From positions 1,922,001 to 1,986,000 of the forward strand of contig NC_014207.1 of the NCBI RefSeq assembly GCF_000093025.1: DNA of 64,000 nt. The letters are read 5' to 3'. This DNA is from Methylotenera versatilis 301 (lineage in GTDB: Bacteria; Pseudomonadota; Gammaproteobacteria; Burkholderiales; Methylophilaceae). The translations under genes and the position numbers were made by a program. Below the pieces are notes generated by a model, which was not told where the DNA came from, made no database searches, and saw nothing but the letters and a program-made list of their open reading frames with translations. This document shows positions 9,282-19,421 of the stretch, one piece after another; position 1 is the first letter of the stretch, and each line of letters begins with the position of its first letter.

Positions 9282-9689
9282 ATGTCTCTATTTAACGTAT
9301 TCAATATTTCGGGTTCAGCCATGAGTGCGCAAGCACAGCGCTTAAACACGGTTGCCAGTAATCTTGCCAATGCCGATAGCGCCACTAGCGCCAACGGAAC
9401 GCCATATAAGGCCAAACAAGTGGTATTTAGTGCAACGCCTACTGGCTCTCCAGACGCAAGTGGCGTGAAGGTGCTAAAGGTGATTGAAGATAACTCACCC
9501 GCCAAAGTGGTATACGACCCCAAGCATCCGCTGGCGAACGATAAAGGTTACGTCACTATGCCAAACGTCAATGTGACAGAAGAAATGGTGAATATGATTT
9601 CTGCCTCACGTGCTTACCAAAACAACGTCGAAACCATGAATGCCGCTAAAACCATGCTACTTAAAACACTGACGATTGGACAACAATAA
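9282..9689 (+). CDS. flgC: Flagellar basal-body rod protein FlgC
   Basis: 135 residues, the usual size. N-terminal signature ISGSAMSAQAQRLNTVASNLANADS and C-terminal helix NVTEEMVNMISASRAYQNNVETMNAAKTM are the coiled-coil ends that all rod and hook proteins share. It forms the proximal rod with FlgB. It sits 24 bases after flgB and is surely in the same transcript. Confidence 0.96.
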   Translation: MSLFNVFNISGSAMSAQAQRLNTVASNLANADSATSANGTPYKAKQVVFSATPTGSPDASGVKVLKVIEDNSPAKVVYDPKHPLANDKGYVTMPNVNVTEEMVNMISASRAYQNNVETMNAAKTMLLKTLTIGQQ

Positions 9690-9784
9690 AGAGCACAGCA
9701 ATAATTAGTACAAGAATAGACCGACCTAATCAATAAAGCACAGCAAGTTAAATCATTTAAATTTTACATACAAAGGTAAATATT

Positions 9785-10462
9785 ATGGCCTCCGTACAAA
9801 GTACTACCAACACTCCTTCCCAAGCATTACTAGATAGCGTAAATGGTACTAGTAGCTCCGCTAAAAGTAGCGTAGACACAGCTCAAGATAGATTTATGAC
9901 TTTACTCATCACACAGATGAAGAATCAAGACCCATTAAACCCAATGGATAACGCTCAAGTAACTAGCCAAATGGCGCAACTCTCTACTGTGACAGGCATC
10001 AACAAGCTAAATAGCACGGTGGAATCGCTGATGAGCAGCATGCAGTCTGGGCAATCTTATCAAGCCGCCAACATGATAGGCCATAACGTTTTGGTCCCTG
10101 GTACGTCGGTGACCACCAGTGGCACTGGCGGCTACTTTGGCATAGATATACCAACAGGTGCAGATAAGCTTAGCGTGCTAATTAAAGACTCTGCAGGTTC
10201 AACTATCAGAACATTGAATCTAGGTGCGCAAGATGCTGGCACCTTGCAATTTAAATGGGATGGCTTTGCAGATGACGGTTCAGTAGCAAAAACTGGCAGT
10301 TATAAATTCGAAGTTACCGCCACCACTGCAGGCCAGAGCGTTACAGCTGATGCCCTGAATTATGCCGAAGTGATGAGTGTTTCTACTGGCACAAGCGGTG
10401 TTAAATTGAATTTAAGCAATTTAGCTAGCGTAAGTACTACCGACGTAAAAGAAATTTTCTAA
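9785..10462 (+). CDS. flgD: Flagellar hook capping protein FlgD
   Basis: 225 residues. The N-terminal third contains the cap-protein motif RFMTLLITQMKNQDPLNPMD followed by AQVTSQMAQLSTV. The C-terminal part is the FlgD Ig/tudor region (WDGFADDGSVAKTGSYKFEV). FlgD forms a cap at the growing hook tip and is needed for FlgE polymerisation, and flgE follows directly. The 95-base gap after flgC has no hairpin, so one operon is likely. Confidence 0.95.
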   Translation: MASVQSTTNTPSQALLDSVNGTSSSAKSSVDTAQDRFMTLLITQMKNQDPLNPMDNAQVTSQMAQLSTVTGINKLNSTVESLMSSMQSGQSYQAANMIGHNVLVPGTSVTTSGTGGYFGIDIPTGADKLSVLIKDSAGSTIRTLNLGAQDAGTLQFKWDGFADDGSVAKTGSYKFEVTATTAGQSVTADALNYAEVMSVSTGTSGVKLNLSNLASVSTTDVKEIF

Positions 10463-10510
10463 TTTACACGCCATATAGCAACTATTAAATACACATAACA
10501 GGAGAACACC

Positions 10511-11779
10511 ATGAGTTTTCAGCAAGGTTTAAGCGGCTTAAATGCAGCATCAAAACAGTTAGAAGTAATTGGCAATAACGTCGCCAATGCTAACACCGTA
10601 GGTTTTAAACAATCACGCGCGGAGTTTGCGGATGTATTTGCCAACTCACTCACAGGTGGTGGTGGTACACAAATTGGTATTGGTACTAATCTATCTACCG
10701 TTGCGCAACAATTCACACAGGGAAACGTGACTAGTACTAATAACTCTTTGGATATTGCTATCAACGGAGGCGGATTTTTCCGAATGACAAATAATGGTGC
10801 TGTCACTTACTCAAGAAATGGCCAATTTAAAATGGATAAAGATGGCTATATTGTAGATTCTGCGAGTAAACATCTCACTGGCTATGCTGCCGACACAACT
10901 GGCGCTATACAAAAAGGTGCACCTGTAGACCTGAAAATTAACACCGCAGATTTACAGCCGAAAGCAACCGCCAAAATAGTTGGGTTAGTGAATTTAGATT
11001 CGCGCAAAGCAACCCCTGCTGTCACGCCATTCTCTCCTACAGATCCAACCACTTATACAGACTCTACCGCGGTGACAGTGTTTGATAGTTTAGGTAACTC
11101 TCATACACTGCAAACTTACTTTGTTAAAGACCCAGCACCAAATGTTTGGAAGGTATTTACAACAGCAGATGGTATTTCCACCACCACCTTACCAACACCA
11201 ACGACGACCTTAACATTCCCGGCGACTGGCACAGGTCTTGGCCCTACTCCAGCCACCCCAACTGCAGTCACATTTGCACCATTGAATCCGCCAATACCCC
11301 CTGCTACAACGCCAACGATTCCAACTGGTGCAGCGCCAGTGACTCTTACTATAGATTACTCGGCTAGTACACAGTTTGGTTCTAACTACAGCATTAATAG
11401 TCTAACGCAAGATGGCTATACTTCTGGACGCCTTGCGGGCTTTAATACAGGTGCCGATGGCATCATCACTGGACGCTACAGCAACGGCCAGTCAAGAGCA
11501 CTAGGACAAGTTGTATTATCAAGTTTTGCTAACCCTAATGGTTTGCAATCATTAGGTGGCAATGCTTGGAGCGAGAGCTCAACCTCTGGCACACCACTCA
11601 CTGGCGTTCCGAATACAGGCACACTAGGCGTACTGCAATCTTCAGCCGTTGAAGATTCCAATACCGACTTGACAGCTGAGTTAGTGAATATGATTACCGC
11701 ACAACGTTACTACCAAGCCAATGCACAAACTATTAAAACGCAAGATCAGGTTTTACAAACTCTAGTTAACCTACGTTAG
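10511..11779 (+). CDS. flgE: Flagellar hook protein FlgE
   Basis: 422 residues. The N-terminus (QQGLSGLNAASKQLEVIGNN) and C-terminus (ELVNMITAQRYYQANAQTIK) are the conserved helices that pack inside the hook. The middle contains the FlgE core (LDIAINGGGFFRM) and a Pro/Thr-rich stretch of about 55 residues (roughly 215-275) with few charged residues. That stretch probably lies in a surface-exposed hook domain. A GGAG ribosome-binding site precedes the ATG. Confidence 0.96.
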   Translation: MSFQQGLSGLNAASKQLEVIGNNVANANTVGFKQSRAEFADVFANSLTGGGGTQIGIGTNLSTVAQQFTQGNVTSTNNSLDIAINGGGFFRMTNNGAVTYSRNGQFKMDKDGYIVDSASKHLTGYAADTTGAIQKGAPVDLKINTADLQPKATAKIVGLVNLDSRKATPAVTPFSPTDPTTYTDSTAVTVFDSLGNSHTLQTYFVKDPAPNVWKVFTTADGISTTTLPTPTTTLTFPATGTGLGPTPATPTAVTFAPLNPPIPPATTPTIPTGAAPVTLTIDYSASTQFGSNYSINSLTQDGYTSGRLAGFNTGADGIITGRYSNGQSRALGQVVLSSFANPNGLQSLGGNAWSESSTSGTPLTGVPNTGTLGVLQSSAVEDSNTDLTAELVNMITAQRYYQANAQTIKTQDQVLQTLVNLR

Positions 11780-11814
11780 TAAATAGACCTACTTAAAGAA
11801 TTAGGAGAGCCGCT

Positions 11815-12555
11815 ATGGATCGCATGATTTACACCGCAATGACAGGCGCAAAACACATACTTGAACAACAGGCGACCACTGCCCATAACTTAGCCAATGT
11901 CACGTCTACGGGCTTTAAGGCACAAGTTGATTCGTTCAGAGCAGTACCTGTTATCAGTGAGGGTTTAGCAACCCGTGCATTCGTAGTGGACTCTACCGTA
12001 GGTGCAGACTTTAACCCTGGCGCAATTCAATCAACTAATCGCGATTTGGATGTGGCGATTCAAGGCAAGGGTTGGTTATCTATTCAGCGTGCCGATGGCT
12101 CTGAGGGCTATACGCGCAACGGTTCTTTGAAAGTCAGTGAGAACGGTATTTTACAAACCGCCACGGGCTTAACAGTGTTAGGCGATGGCGGCCCGATTAG
12201 CATTCCACCTGATGTCGCAGTTTCCGTTGGTAAAGACGGAACGGTATCAACCGTTGCAAATGGTGCTAAGCCGGGTGCGTCCAATGTATTAGGCCGCTTA
12301 AAACTGGTCAATCCGCCAGAAGCAGATTTAGTACGTGCTGAAGATGGCTTGTTTGTGACCAGCAATGGTAACCCAGCAGAGGTCGATGCAAACGTGCATG
12401 TTGTTGGCGGCGCGCTGGAAAGCAGTAACGTCAATGTGATTGATGCGATGGTTTCTATGATTAGTTTAGCCAGACAGTTTGAAACTCAAATGAAGCTTAT
12501 GCAAAGCGCTGAGAATAACGCTAATAAAGCCTCTCAACTCCTAAGTTTGGGTTAA
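11815..12555 (+). CDS. flgF: Flagellar basal-body rod protein FlgF
   Basis: 246 residues, the normal length. Starts DRMIYTAMTGAKHILEQQAT, has the GKGWLSIQRADGSEGYTRNG core of the FlgF/FlgG group, and ends SNVNVIDAMVSMISLARQFE. FlgF is a rod subunit between the proximal rod and the FlgG distal rod. The start is supported by AGGAGAG just before the ATG. Same transcript as flgE and flgG by spacing. Confidence 0.95.
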   Translation: MDRMIYTAMTGAKHILEQQATTAHNLANVTSTGFKAQVDSFRAVPVISEGLATRAFVVDSTVGADFNPGAIQSTNRDLDVAIQGKGWLSIQRADGSEGYTRNGSLKVSENGILQTATGLTVLGDGGPISIPPDVAVSVGKDGTVSTVANGAKPGASNVLGRLKLVNPPEADLVRAEDGLFVTSNGNPAEVDANVHVVGGALESSNVNVIDAMVSMISLARQFETQMKLMQSAENNANKASQLLSLG

Positions 12556-12653
12556 GTCTAGTTGGGTTAAGATTGTTTCATAGCATTCTGATATATCAAT
12601 CGGCATTGATGTAGTAAATGACAAACATCGGCTGATTTTTGAAGGGAAATAAA

Positions 12654-13436
12654 ATGATACGCTCACTATGGATTTCAAAAACTGGCCTTGATGCCCAACA
12701 AACGCAAATGGACGTAATCGCCAACAACTTGGCAAACGTCAGCACCAATGGTTTCAAGCGTTCACGCGCAGTATTTGAAGACTTGCTCTATCAAAACATT
12801 CGCCAGCCTGGCGCACAAACCTCACAACAAACACAATTGCCATCGGGTTTACAACTAGGTACAGGTGTAAGACCTGTGGCGACAGAACGCATTTTTAGCC
12901 AAGGTAATTTACAACAAACCAGCAACAACAAAGATGTGGCCATTCAAGGTGCAGGTTTCTTTCAAGTATTGATGCCTGATGGCACAACAGCATACACGCG
13001 CGATGGCTCTTTTCAGACAGATAGCCAAGGTCAATTAGTGACGTCTAGTGGCTTTCCTGTTCAACCAGCGATTACTGTTCCAGCTAATGCAGAGAGCTTT
13101 ACTGTGGGTCGCGATGGTACGGTTTCAATCACGACTACAGGTTCAACTGCCACCACTCAGATTGGTACTTTGCAACTGGCAACATTTATTAACACTGCCG
13201 GCTTACAAGGAAAAGGTGAAAACCTTTTCGTAGAAACAACCGCATCAGGCAACCCTACGGTGAATAATCCCGGTACGAATGGCGCGGGCTTGTTGACTCA
13301 AGGTTACGTTGAAACATCTAACGTGAATGTAGTAGAAGAGTTAGTCAATATGATTCAAACCCAACGTGCCTATGAAATTAATAGTAAAGCCATTACTACA
13401 TCTGATCAAATGTTACAAAAACTGACACAGATGTAA
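12654..13436 (+). CDS. flgG: Flagellar distal rod protein FlgG
   Basis: 260 residues, the standard FlgG length. I chose the ATG at 12654 ([16 protein letters not shown]) rather than the in-frame TTG 15 bases earlier, because GAAGGG lies just upstream and the family begins here. Conserved parts: [20 protein letters not shown] near the N-terminus, a long distal-rod region, and [20 protein letters not shown] near the end. It forms the drive shaft that passes through the P and L rings. Confidence 0.97.
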   Translation: MIRSLWISKTGLDAQQTQMDVIANNLANVSTNGFKRSRAVFEDLLYQNIRQPGAQTSQQTQLPSGLQLGTGVRPVATERIFSQGNLQQTSNNKDVAIQGAGFFQVLMPDGTTAYTRDGSFQTDSQGQLVTSSGFPVQPAITVPANAESFTVGRDGTVSITTTGSTATTQIGTLQLATFINTAGLQGKGENLFVETTASGNPTVNNPGTNGAGLLTQGYVETSNVNVVEELVNMIQTQRAYEINSKAITTSDQMLQKLTQM

Positions 13437-13489
13437 TGTTGACTCAATGAAAATTAATTGAATCTAACTTAAGCAAAAAAGAATTAAAT

Positions 13490-14176
13490 ATGTTGAATAC
13501 TCATTATCTTAAAGTGTGTAATCTAACCTTAAAAGGCATTGTGTTAGCGTCATGCTTACTATTCAATGCTTGCGCTTTTACGCCAGAAACTGTTGTAAAA
13601 CAACCTATGACAGCAAAGCCTACCGCTGTTACACCAGTTAAATCTAACAACGGTGCTATTTTCAATGTAGCTGCCTATCACCCTTTATTTGAAGACCGTC
13701 GCCCACGCTATGTGGGAGATACTGTGACTATCAACATTATTGAAAATACCAACACGACCAAAAACTTTGAAAGCAATGGCAGTAAAGACGGTAAAGCGGC
13801 CAATTCAATTACTAGCTTATTTGGTCATAACGTACCTGCGGCAAGTTTTTCAGGCAGCTCATCTAACTCAGTCAAAGAAAAAGAGGATGCTAAATCCAGC
13901 AATGTATTCAATGGCTCGATTACCGTTACGGTGATTGATGTATTGCCAAACGGCAATTTATCAGTGAGCGGTGAAAAACAGATCTCATTCGATAGAGGCA
14001 CAGAGTTTGTGCGTTTCTCTGGCGTGGTAAGTCCAGACAGCATCACTGTCGGCAACTTTGTACCGTCCAACAAAGTGGCGGATGCGCGTATTGAATATAG
14101 AACCAATACCAAAGTAGATGCCGCAAGCATTGCCGCGCTTGTAGCACGCTTTTTCTTAAGCATGGGCGCGCTTTAA
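13490..14176 (+). CDS. flgH: Flagellar L-ring lipoprotein FlgH
   Basis: 228 residues. A lipoprotein signal peptide ends in LFNAC with the lipidated Cys at about residue 28. Family motifs include RPRYVGDTVTINIIE and LPNGNLSVSGEKQI, and the C-terminus is RFFLSMGAL. FlgH forms the outer-membrane ring that guides the rod. Its last base is the first base of flgI, which suggests translational coupling. Confidence 0.96.
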   Translation: MLNTHYLKVCNLTLKGIVLASCLLFNACAFTPETVVKQPMTAKPTAVTPVKSNNGAIFNVAAYHPLFEDRRPRYVGDTVTINIIENTNTTKNFESNGSKDGKAANSITSLFGHNVPAASFSGSSSNSVKEKEDAKSSNVFNGSITVTVIDVLPNGNLSVSGEKQISFDRGTEFVRFSGVVSPDSITVGNFVPSNKVADARIEYRTNTKVDAASIAALVARFFLSMGAL

Positions 14177-15309
14177 TGAATATGATGACACATCAGCACT
14201 CAAAAAATACTTCTCATGTTTGGCGCGATATTTGTTGTGCGCTGCTTTCCATCAGCTTGCTGTTTATTCAGCCTGCACATGCCGAAAGATTAAAAGATTT
14301 AGCCACGATTCAAGGCGTGAGGAACAACCAGCTAATCGGCTATGGCCTTGTCGTTGGTCTAGACGGCACAGGTGATCAAACGCCCTACACTGTGCAAAGT
14401 ATGATTAGCATGATGCAACAAATGGGTGTGAATTTACCTGCTGGCACTAGCATACAAATGAAAAACGTGGCTTCCGTGATTATTACAGGTAGCTTGCCAG
14501 CCTTCGCACAACCGGGTCAAACTTTAGACGTCACTGTTTCATCTATGGGTAGTGCAAAAAGTCTGCGCGGCGGTACGCTGTTGATGACACCGCTTAAAGG
14601 TGCTGACGGTCAGATTTATGCCATGGCACAAGGTAACTTAGTGGTAGGCGGCGTAGGTGCTTCAGCCAATGGCAGTCAAACACAAATCAATCATCTTAGT
14701 GTAGGTAGAATTTCCGATGGTGCAACAGTAGAACGCTCAATTCCAAATACAATCAACCTAACGGATAACGTTAACTTAGAGCTTAAAGAGTCAGATTTTT
14801 CAACTGCATCTTTAGTCGCAGATGCTATTAACAAACGCTTTGGTCAAAACACTGCGCTTGCACAAGATGGTCGCGTTATTCGCGTGCAAGCACCAGCCAA
14901 TAGTAGCCGTGTAAGCTTTCTTGCTGATTTAGAAAAAATCAACGTTGCACCTGCCCCTACTAACGCAAAAATCATTATGAATGCACGTACTGGCTCTGTG
15001 GTGATGAATCAAGCTGTCACACTGGAAAGCTGTGCTGTATCGCACGGTAATTTATCTGTAGTGATTAACACAGACCCTGTGATTAGCCAACCTGGTGCAC
15101 TGTCAAGTGGACAAACCATATCAACAGCGCGCTCACAAATTGAAATCAACAAAGAACCTGGCAAGGTTTTAAAATTGAACAGCGGAGCTAATCTATCAGA
15201 TGTAGTGAAAGCGCTTAATGCGATTGGTGCGACACCACAAGACCTGCTTGCCATCTTGCAAGCCATGAAGGCCGCAGGCTCATTGCACGCGGACTTAGAG
15301 GTCATTTAA
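14176..15309 (+). CDS. flgI: Flagellar P-ring protein FlgI
   Basis: 377 residues. A signal peptide (CCALLSISLLFIQPAHA) precedes the family opening ERLKDLATIQGVRNNQLIGY and GLVVGLDGTGDQTPYT. FlgI is exported by Sec and polymerises in the periplasm as the peptidoglycan-level ring, with help from FlgA. The start overlaps flgH by one base; a longer N-terminal extension than usual precedes the hydrophobic run, so a later start is possible. Confidence 0.96.
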   Translation: MNMMTHQHSKNTSHVWRDICCALLSISLLFIQPAHAERLKDLATIQGVRNNQLIGYGLVVGLDGTGDQTPYTVQSMISMMQQMGVNLPAGTSIQMKNVASVIITGSLPAFAQPGQTLDVTVSSMGSAKSLRGGTLLMTPLKGADGQIYAMAQGNLVVGGVGASANGSQTQINHLSVGRISDGATVERSIPNTINLTDNVNLELKESDFSTASLVADAINKRFGQNTALAQDGRVIRVQAPANSSRVSFLADLEKINVAPAPTNAKIIMNARTGSVVMNQAVTLESCAVSHGNLSVVINTDPVISQPGALSSGQTISTARSQIEINKEPGKVLKLNSGANLSDVVKALNAIGATPQDLLAILQAMKAAGSLHADLEVI

Positions 15310-15310
15310 G

Positions 15311-16285
15311 ATGATTAGCGGCGCGGATTTATCTGGAAAAGTAGCGTTTGATGCCAATAGCTTAAATGGCTTAAAGAATGCTGCGAAAGAAAACTCACCA
15401 GAAGCTATTAAAGGCGTTGCCAAGCAGTTTGAGGCAATTTTCATGAACATGATGTTGAAAAGCATGCGTGAAGCCTCACCGCAAGATAATCCTTTTGATA
15501 ACGAGCAAAGCCGTACATTCACTTCTATGCTGGATCAGCAACTAAGTAGCAACCTAGCCTCAAAAGGGTTAGGTCTTTCAGATGTACTTGTTAGGCAACT
15601 TAGTCAAGGTAGCAACCCCATCAATAACACCATGGAACAAGCAGTAACTGATACACCATCAGCGTCCGCCTCTGACGCAAAATCTAATGCAATGATCAGT
15701 AACCCTTTATCACCAAGCGGTAACAAACCTGTCAATAATCAACCAGACTCTAAAGCACTGAGTGATTATAAAAACTCACCGACAGAAACATCATTGATCA
15801 ATAACAAAGTTGATACTAAATCACTCGGTGATGGCGCTACTGAGTTCAAGAATCGTATGTCCAAACATGCAGAAGAAGCCAGTCGCACTACTGGCGTCCC
15901 TGCCCACCTGATGTTGGGTCAAGCCGCGCTTGAAAGCGGTTGGGGCAAACGCGAATTAAAAGGTGCCGATGGTACGCCAAGTAACAACCTGTTCGGCATC
16001 AAAGCTTCAGGCAATTGGGATGGCAAAGTGGTAGAAGCCACCACGACTGAATATATCCACGGCGTAAAACAAAAACGCATAGAGAAGTTCCGCGCTTATG
16101 ACAGCTACGCAGATTCCTTCAAAGACTTTGCCAATATGATGAATAACAATCCACGCTACAACAAAGTGATGGCAAACTTGGATAGCGTGAATGGCTATGC
16201 GCAAGCGATGCAGAATGCTGGATACGCGACTGACCCTAATTACGCAAGCAAACTGGCGAGCGTGATACAGAAAGTGATCCCTTAA
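15311..16285 (+). CDS. flgJ: Two-domain rod cap and peptidoglycan hydrolase FlgJ
   Basis: 324 residues. The N-terminal rod-binding domain (about 25-110; FEAIFMNMMLKSMREASPQD, MLDQQLSS) is joined by a Ser/Asn/Pro-rich linker to a C-terminal glucosaminidase domain (about 175-324; GVPAHLMLGQAALESGWGKRE, with the probable catalytic Glu in ALESGWG). This is the beta/gammaproteobacterial two-domain form that both scaffolds the rod and opens the cell wall for it. The start lies one base after the flgI stop. Confidence 0.95.
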   Translation: MISGADLSGKVAFDANSLNGLKNAAKENSPEAIKGVAKQFEAIFMNMMLKSMREASPQDNPFDNEQSRTFTSMLDQQLSSNLASKGLGLSDVLVRQLSQGSNPINNTMEQAVTDTPSASASDAKSNAMISNPLSPSGNKPVNNQPDSKALSDYKNSPTETSLINNKVDTKSLGDGATEFKNRMSKHAEEASRTTGVPAHLMLGQAALESGWGKRELKGADGTPSNNLFGIKASGNWDGKVVEATTTEYIHGVKQKRIEKFRAYDSYADSFKDFANMMNNNPRYNKVMANLDSVNGYAQAMQNAGYATDPNYASKLASVIQKVIP

Positions 16286-16367
16286 CAATTACAACGTACA
16301 AACTGCAATGTCACAATACGTGAGGTAAGCATTAAGGCCAAAATTGATTAAATTAAGATGAGTGGTC

Positions 16368-16394
16368 TAAAGTTTTCTATTTTCTGACCGTCAT
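16368..16394 (+). promoter_or_regulatory. Possible sigma-28 promoter of flgKL
   Basis: TAAAGTTT at 16368-16375 matches the FliA -35 element in all 8 bases. At the right distance (11 bases) lies ACCGTCAT, which agrees with GCCGATAA in only 4 of 8. flgK and flgL are late genes in many species, and the 145-base gap after flgJ leaves room for a promoter. The weak -10 keeps this tentative. Confidence 0.45.
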
Positions 16395-16430
16395 CATAGT
16401 TGTACACAAGTTTTCTAAAGAGTAAATATC

Positions 16431-18383
16431 ATGGCTGACATACTAAGTATAGGAAAAAGCGCACTTGCAGCAGCTCAGGTTGGTCTCAGCACAACTGGGC
16501 ACAACATTGCTAATGCCTCCACACCAGGGTACTCAAGGCAAGTCGTCATTCAAGCAGCAGCACAAGCGCAAAGCTCGGGAAGCGGCTATATTGGACAAGG
16601 TACAGAGGTCGCGAGCATCACCCGCGCCTTTAATGAAATATTATCCAAACAAGTTGTTAATAGCCAAGCAGCTAGCTCCAGTAGCCAAGTGTATGCCAGC
16701 CAACTTAGCAATATTAACAATATGTTGTCCGATGCTTCTGCTGGACTTAACCCAGCTATTTCGGATTTTTTTAATAGTGTAAGTGATTTGGCGGCTAATC
16801 CAAGCGACATTCCGACTAGACAGTCTATGCTGTCTTACGCACAATCTTTGGTCAACCGCTTACAAAGTACCAATAGCAGTTTAAACGAAGTTAGAAGCGA
16901 TGTGAATACTCAGCTCACAGGTAGCGTAAACTTAGTGAATACCTATGCAAAACAAATTGCATCACTCAACAACTCCATTGAAACAGCCATAAGCAGTGAC
17001 GGCAATCCACCCAATGACTTAATGGATCAACGTGATCAACTAGTTACGGAGTTGAGTAAGCAAGTAAAAACTACAGTAGTACCGCAAGGTCAAGGTAGTT
17101 ACAATATTTATGTTGGTAACGGCTTACCATTGGTGATTGGCAAGAGCGTAATGTCACTTACAACGGCAAGCTCACCAACAGACCCAACAAGGCTGGAAGT
17201 GTCATATCAATCATCAGGAAAATCTACCGTTCTAGGTACAAGTAGCTTACCTGGTGGCGTAATCGGAGGCTTGCTGCAGTTCAGAGCAGAATCACTAGAC
17301 TCTGTGCAAAATCAAATAGGTCAAGTTGCGCTGGTACTTGGCGATACCTTCAATAAGCAACACCAACAAGGTATAGACTTGAACGGTAACCTTGGTGGCA
17401 ATTTATTTAACATCCCAACTCCAACAGTAAGCGCTAGCGGAAACAATCAAGGTTCAGCGATTGTGACTAGTCAGATTATAGATGCTCGAGCCATAACCGC
17501 CAGCGACTACCGCTTACAGTTTGATGGTACAAACTACAAAATATCTCGTCTTTCAGATAATGTAGTCTTGTACAATGACCCTGCAGCCCCTACGCCTGCA
17601 AGCTTACCTACACCTCCAGCAACATCGTTAGATGGACTGAGCTTTAGTGTACCTGCTGGCATGGCCGCAAATGATGAATATGTCATTCGTCCTACAAGAA
17701 ACGTAGCCACATCTATTAGCTTGGCAATCACTGATGCAAAAAAATTGGCTATTGGTAGCGCCATGCTAAGCTCAGTTGCAAACTCAACCAATACTGGCAC
17801 AGCTAGTATTAGCATACCGCCAACAGGAAGCAATTTAACGGGCACATTAGGGGTTACCTACGCAAGCGGCATGCCAGGCACTTTATCTATGGCACCTTCA
17901 ACACAACCCGTGACTGTCACTGTATCAGGTGTATCCACTGTTTATCCTGCTGGTTCGCCAATTACTTATACTAGTGGTGCGACTATTTCTGTAGGCGGAT
18001 TAAGCTTCGCTATTACTGGCACGCCTGCAAATGGAGATAAATTCACACTCTCTGCGAGTGGCCCTGGTGATAATCGTAATGGTCTATTGCTTGCCGACCT
18101 GCAAAAGCAAGGTACTATCAATAACAGCACCACCACCTATTCAAGCGCATTTGCTGAGCTGGTCAATGGCGTGGGTAATAAAACACGTGAGTTGAATATC
18201 ACCTCCACATCTGAGGCTAAAGTCTTAGAACAAGCTACTGCTGCCATGCAATCAGAATCAGGTGTGAATTTAGATGAAGAAGCAACCAACCTACTTCGCT
18301 ATCAACAGGCTTATCAAGCGGCTGGCAAAATGATGCAAATTGCATCTCAGCTCTTTGATACTTTATTACAATTAGGCAAATAG
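16431..18383 (+). CDS. flgK: Hook-filament junction protein FlgK (HAP1)
   Basis: 650 residues. The N-terminus (IGKSALAAAQVGLSTTGHNI, ANASTPGYSRQ) and C-terminus (NLDEEATNLLRYQQAYQAAG, ending LFDTLLQLGK) are the conserved junction helices. The middle has the usual EVRSDVN, NDLMDQRDQLV and GGLLQFR motifs plus a Gly/Thr/Ser-rich domain (about 460-560) with beta-type repeats. FlgK joins the hook to the flagellin filament and uses FlgN as export chaperone. flgL follows after 19 bases. Confidence 0.96.
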   Translation: MADILSIGKSALAAAQVGLSTTGHNIANASTPGYSRQVVIQAAAQAQSSGSGYIGQGTEVASITRAFNEILSKQVVNSQAASSSSQVYASQLSNINNMLSDASAGLNPAISDFFNSVSDLAANPSDIPTRQSMLSYAQSLVNRLQSTNSSLNEVRSDVNTQLTGSVNLVNTYAKQIASLNNSIETAISSDGNPPNDLMDQRDQLVTELSKQVKTTVVPQGQGSYNIYVGNGLPLVIGKSVMSLTTASSPTDPTRLEVSYQSSGKSTVLGTSSLPGGVIGGLLQFRAESLDSVQNQIGQVALVLGDTFNKQHQQGIDLNGNLGGNLFNIPTPTVSASGNNQGSAIVTSQIIDARAITASDYRLQFDGTNYKISRLSDNVVLYNDPAAPTPASLPTPPATSLDGLSFSVPAGMAANDEYVIRPTRNVATSISLAITDAKKLAIGSAMLSSVANSTNTGTASISIPPTGSNLTGTLGVTYASGMPGTLSMAPSTQPVTVTVSGVSTVYPAGSPITYTSGATISVGGLSFAITGTPANGDKFTLSASGPGDNRNGLLLADLQKQGTINNSTTTYSSAFAELVNGVGNKTRELNITSTSEAKVLEQATAAMQSESGVNLDEEATNLLRYQQAYQAAGKMMQIASQLFDTLLQLGK

Positions 18384-18402
18384 GTAAGATTAAGGACAAA
18401 TC

Positions 18403-19317
18403 ATGCGTATTAGTACCAACACTATCTACCAAGCCGGTATTTCTAGAATAAGCAACATACAATCTGATCAGGCCAAATTACAAGAGCAGATTTCAACTGG
18501 TCGTCGTATCTCCTCGCCATCGGATGATCCCGTAGGTGCTGCGCGCGCACTAGAAATTTCAGCGGCACAAAGTGGTAACGCGAAATTTGCAGATACACGC
18601 CAGACAGCGCAACTCAAGTTAAATACGCTAGAATCAAACTTAACTAGCATCACCAGCTTACTCGTTTCGACACAATCTACACTGGTTGGCGCTGGCAACG
18701 CAACGCTATCAGACACCGAAAGAGGATTTATGGCATCTGAGCTAAAAGGCTCTCTTGATGCATTGATTGGACTTGCCAATACACAAGATGCCTCTGGAAA
18801 TTACCTGTATGCTGGTTATAAGACTAGCACGGTGCCCTTTGTCGCAACTGCTAGCGGCGCTAATTACGCAGGCGATAGCAATCAGCAGTTACTACAAGTT
18901 GATACGCAACGACAAATGGCAATCAACGCAACAGGCGACAATGTATTTCAAGCGGGCGGTAACGATGTATTTGCCACATTAAGCAATCTAGTCACGCTGC
19001 TTAATACGCCAATTACCAATGCCGCTTCACAAGCTGCATATAACGCTGGATTGTCAACAGCGATTGGCAGCTTGAAAGGCTCGGTCGATAACGTCTTGAA
19101 TGTACGTGCTGACATAGGTGCAAAACTCAATGAAATTGACAATCTAGACACCGCAGGTTCTGATCGCGCATTGCAATACAGCAAGTCTCTCTCAGACTTA
19201 CAAGATACTGACTATGCCAGCGCACTGTCTGACCTTGCAAAACAACAAACCATCATGGAAGCTGCGCAAAAGTCATTTGTGCAAATTACTAGCTTATCGT
19301 TATTTAAGTTACTCTAA
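18403..19317 (+). CDS. flgL: Hook-filament junction protein FlgL (HAP3)
   Basis: 304 residues. Flagellin-like N-terminus (MRISTNTIYQAGISRISNIQ, ISTGRRISSPSDDPVGAARA) and C-terminus (ALSDLAKQQTIMEAAQKSFV) mark FlgL, the second junction protein between hook and filament. It is shorter than flagellin and lies directly after flgK, which settles the assignment. It ends the flagellar cluster; hairpins follow at 19333 and 19422. Confidence 0.96.
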   Translation: MRISTNTIYQAGISRISNIQSDQAKLQEQISTGRRISSPSDDPVGAARALEISAAQSGNAKFADTRQTAQLKLNTLESNLTSITSLLVSTQSTLVGAGNATLSDTERGFMASELKGSLDALIGLANTQDASGNYLYAGYKTSTVPFVATASGANYAGDSNQQLLQVDTQRQMAINATGDNVFQAGGNDVFATLSNLVTLLNTPITNAASQAAYNAGLSTAIGSLKGSVDNVLNVRADIGAKLNEIDNLDTAGSDRALQYSKSLSDLQDTDYASALSDLAKQQTIMEAAQKSFVQITSLSLFKLL

Positions 19318-19332
19318 ACAAGCTAGCAATAT

Positions 19333-19365
19333 TAAGGCTTAGCGTTTTTAATTTACTAAGCCTTA
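19333..19365 (+). terminator. Hairpin just after flgL
   Basis: TAAGGCTTAG at 19333-19342 and its exact complement CTAAGCCTTA at 19356-19365, with a 13-base loop. It starts 15 bases after the flgL stop. There is no long T-run behind it, so it may be a processing or stabilising hairpin rather than a full terminator. Confidence 0.5.
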
Positions 19366-19421
19366 CCGTCTTACCCAAGCGTACGTTCATCTAAACGACC
19401 ATTCACTTAAACTCGCTTTTA

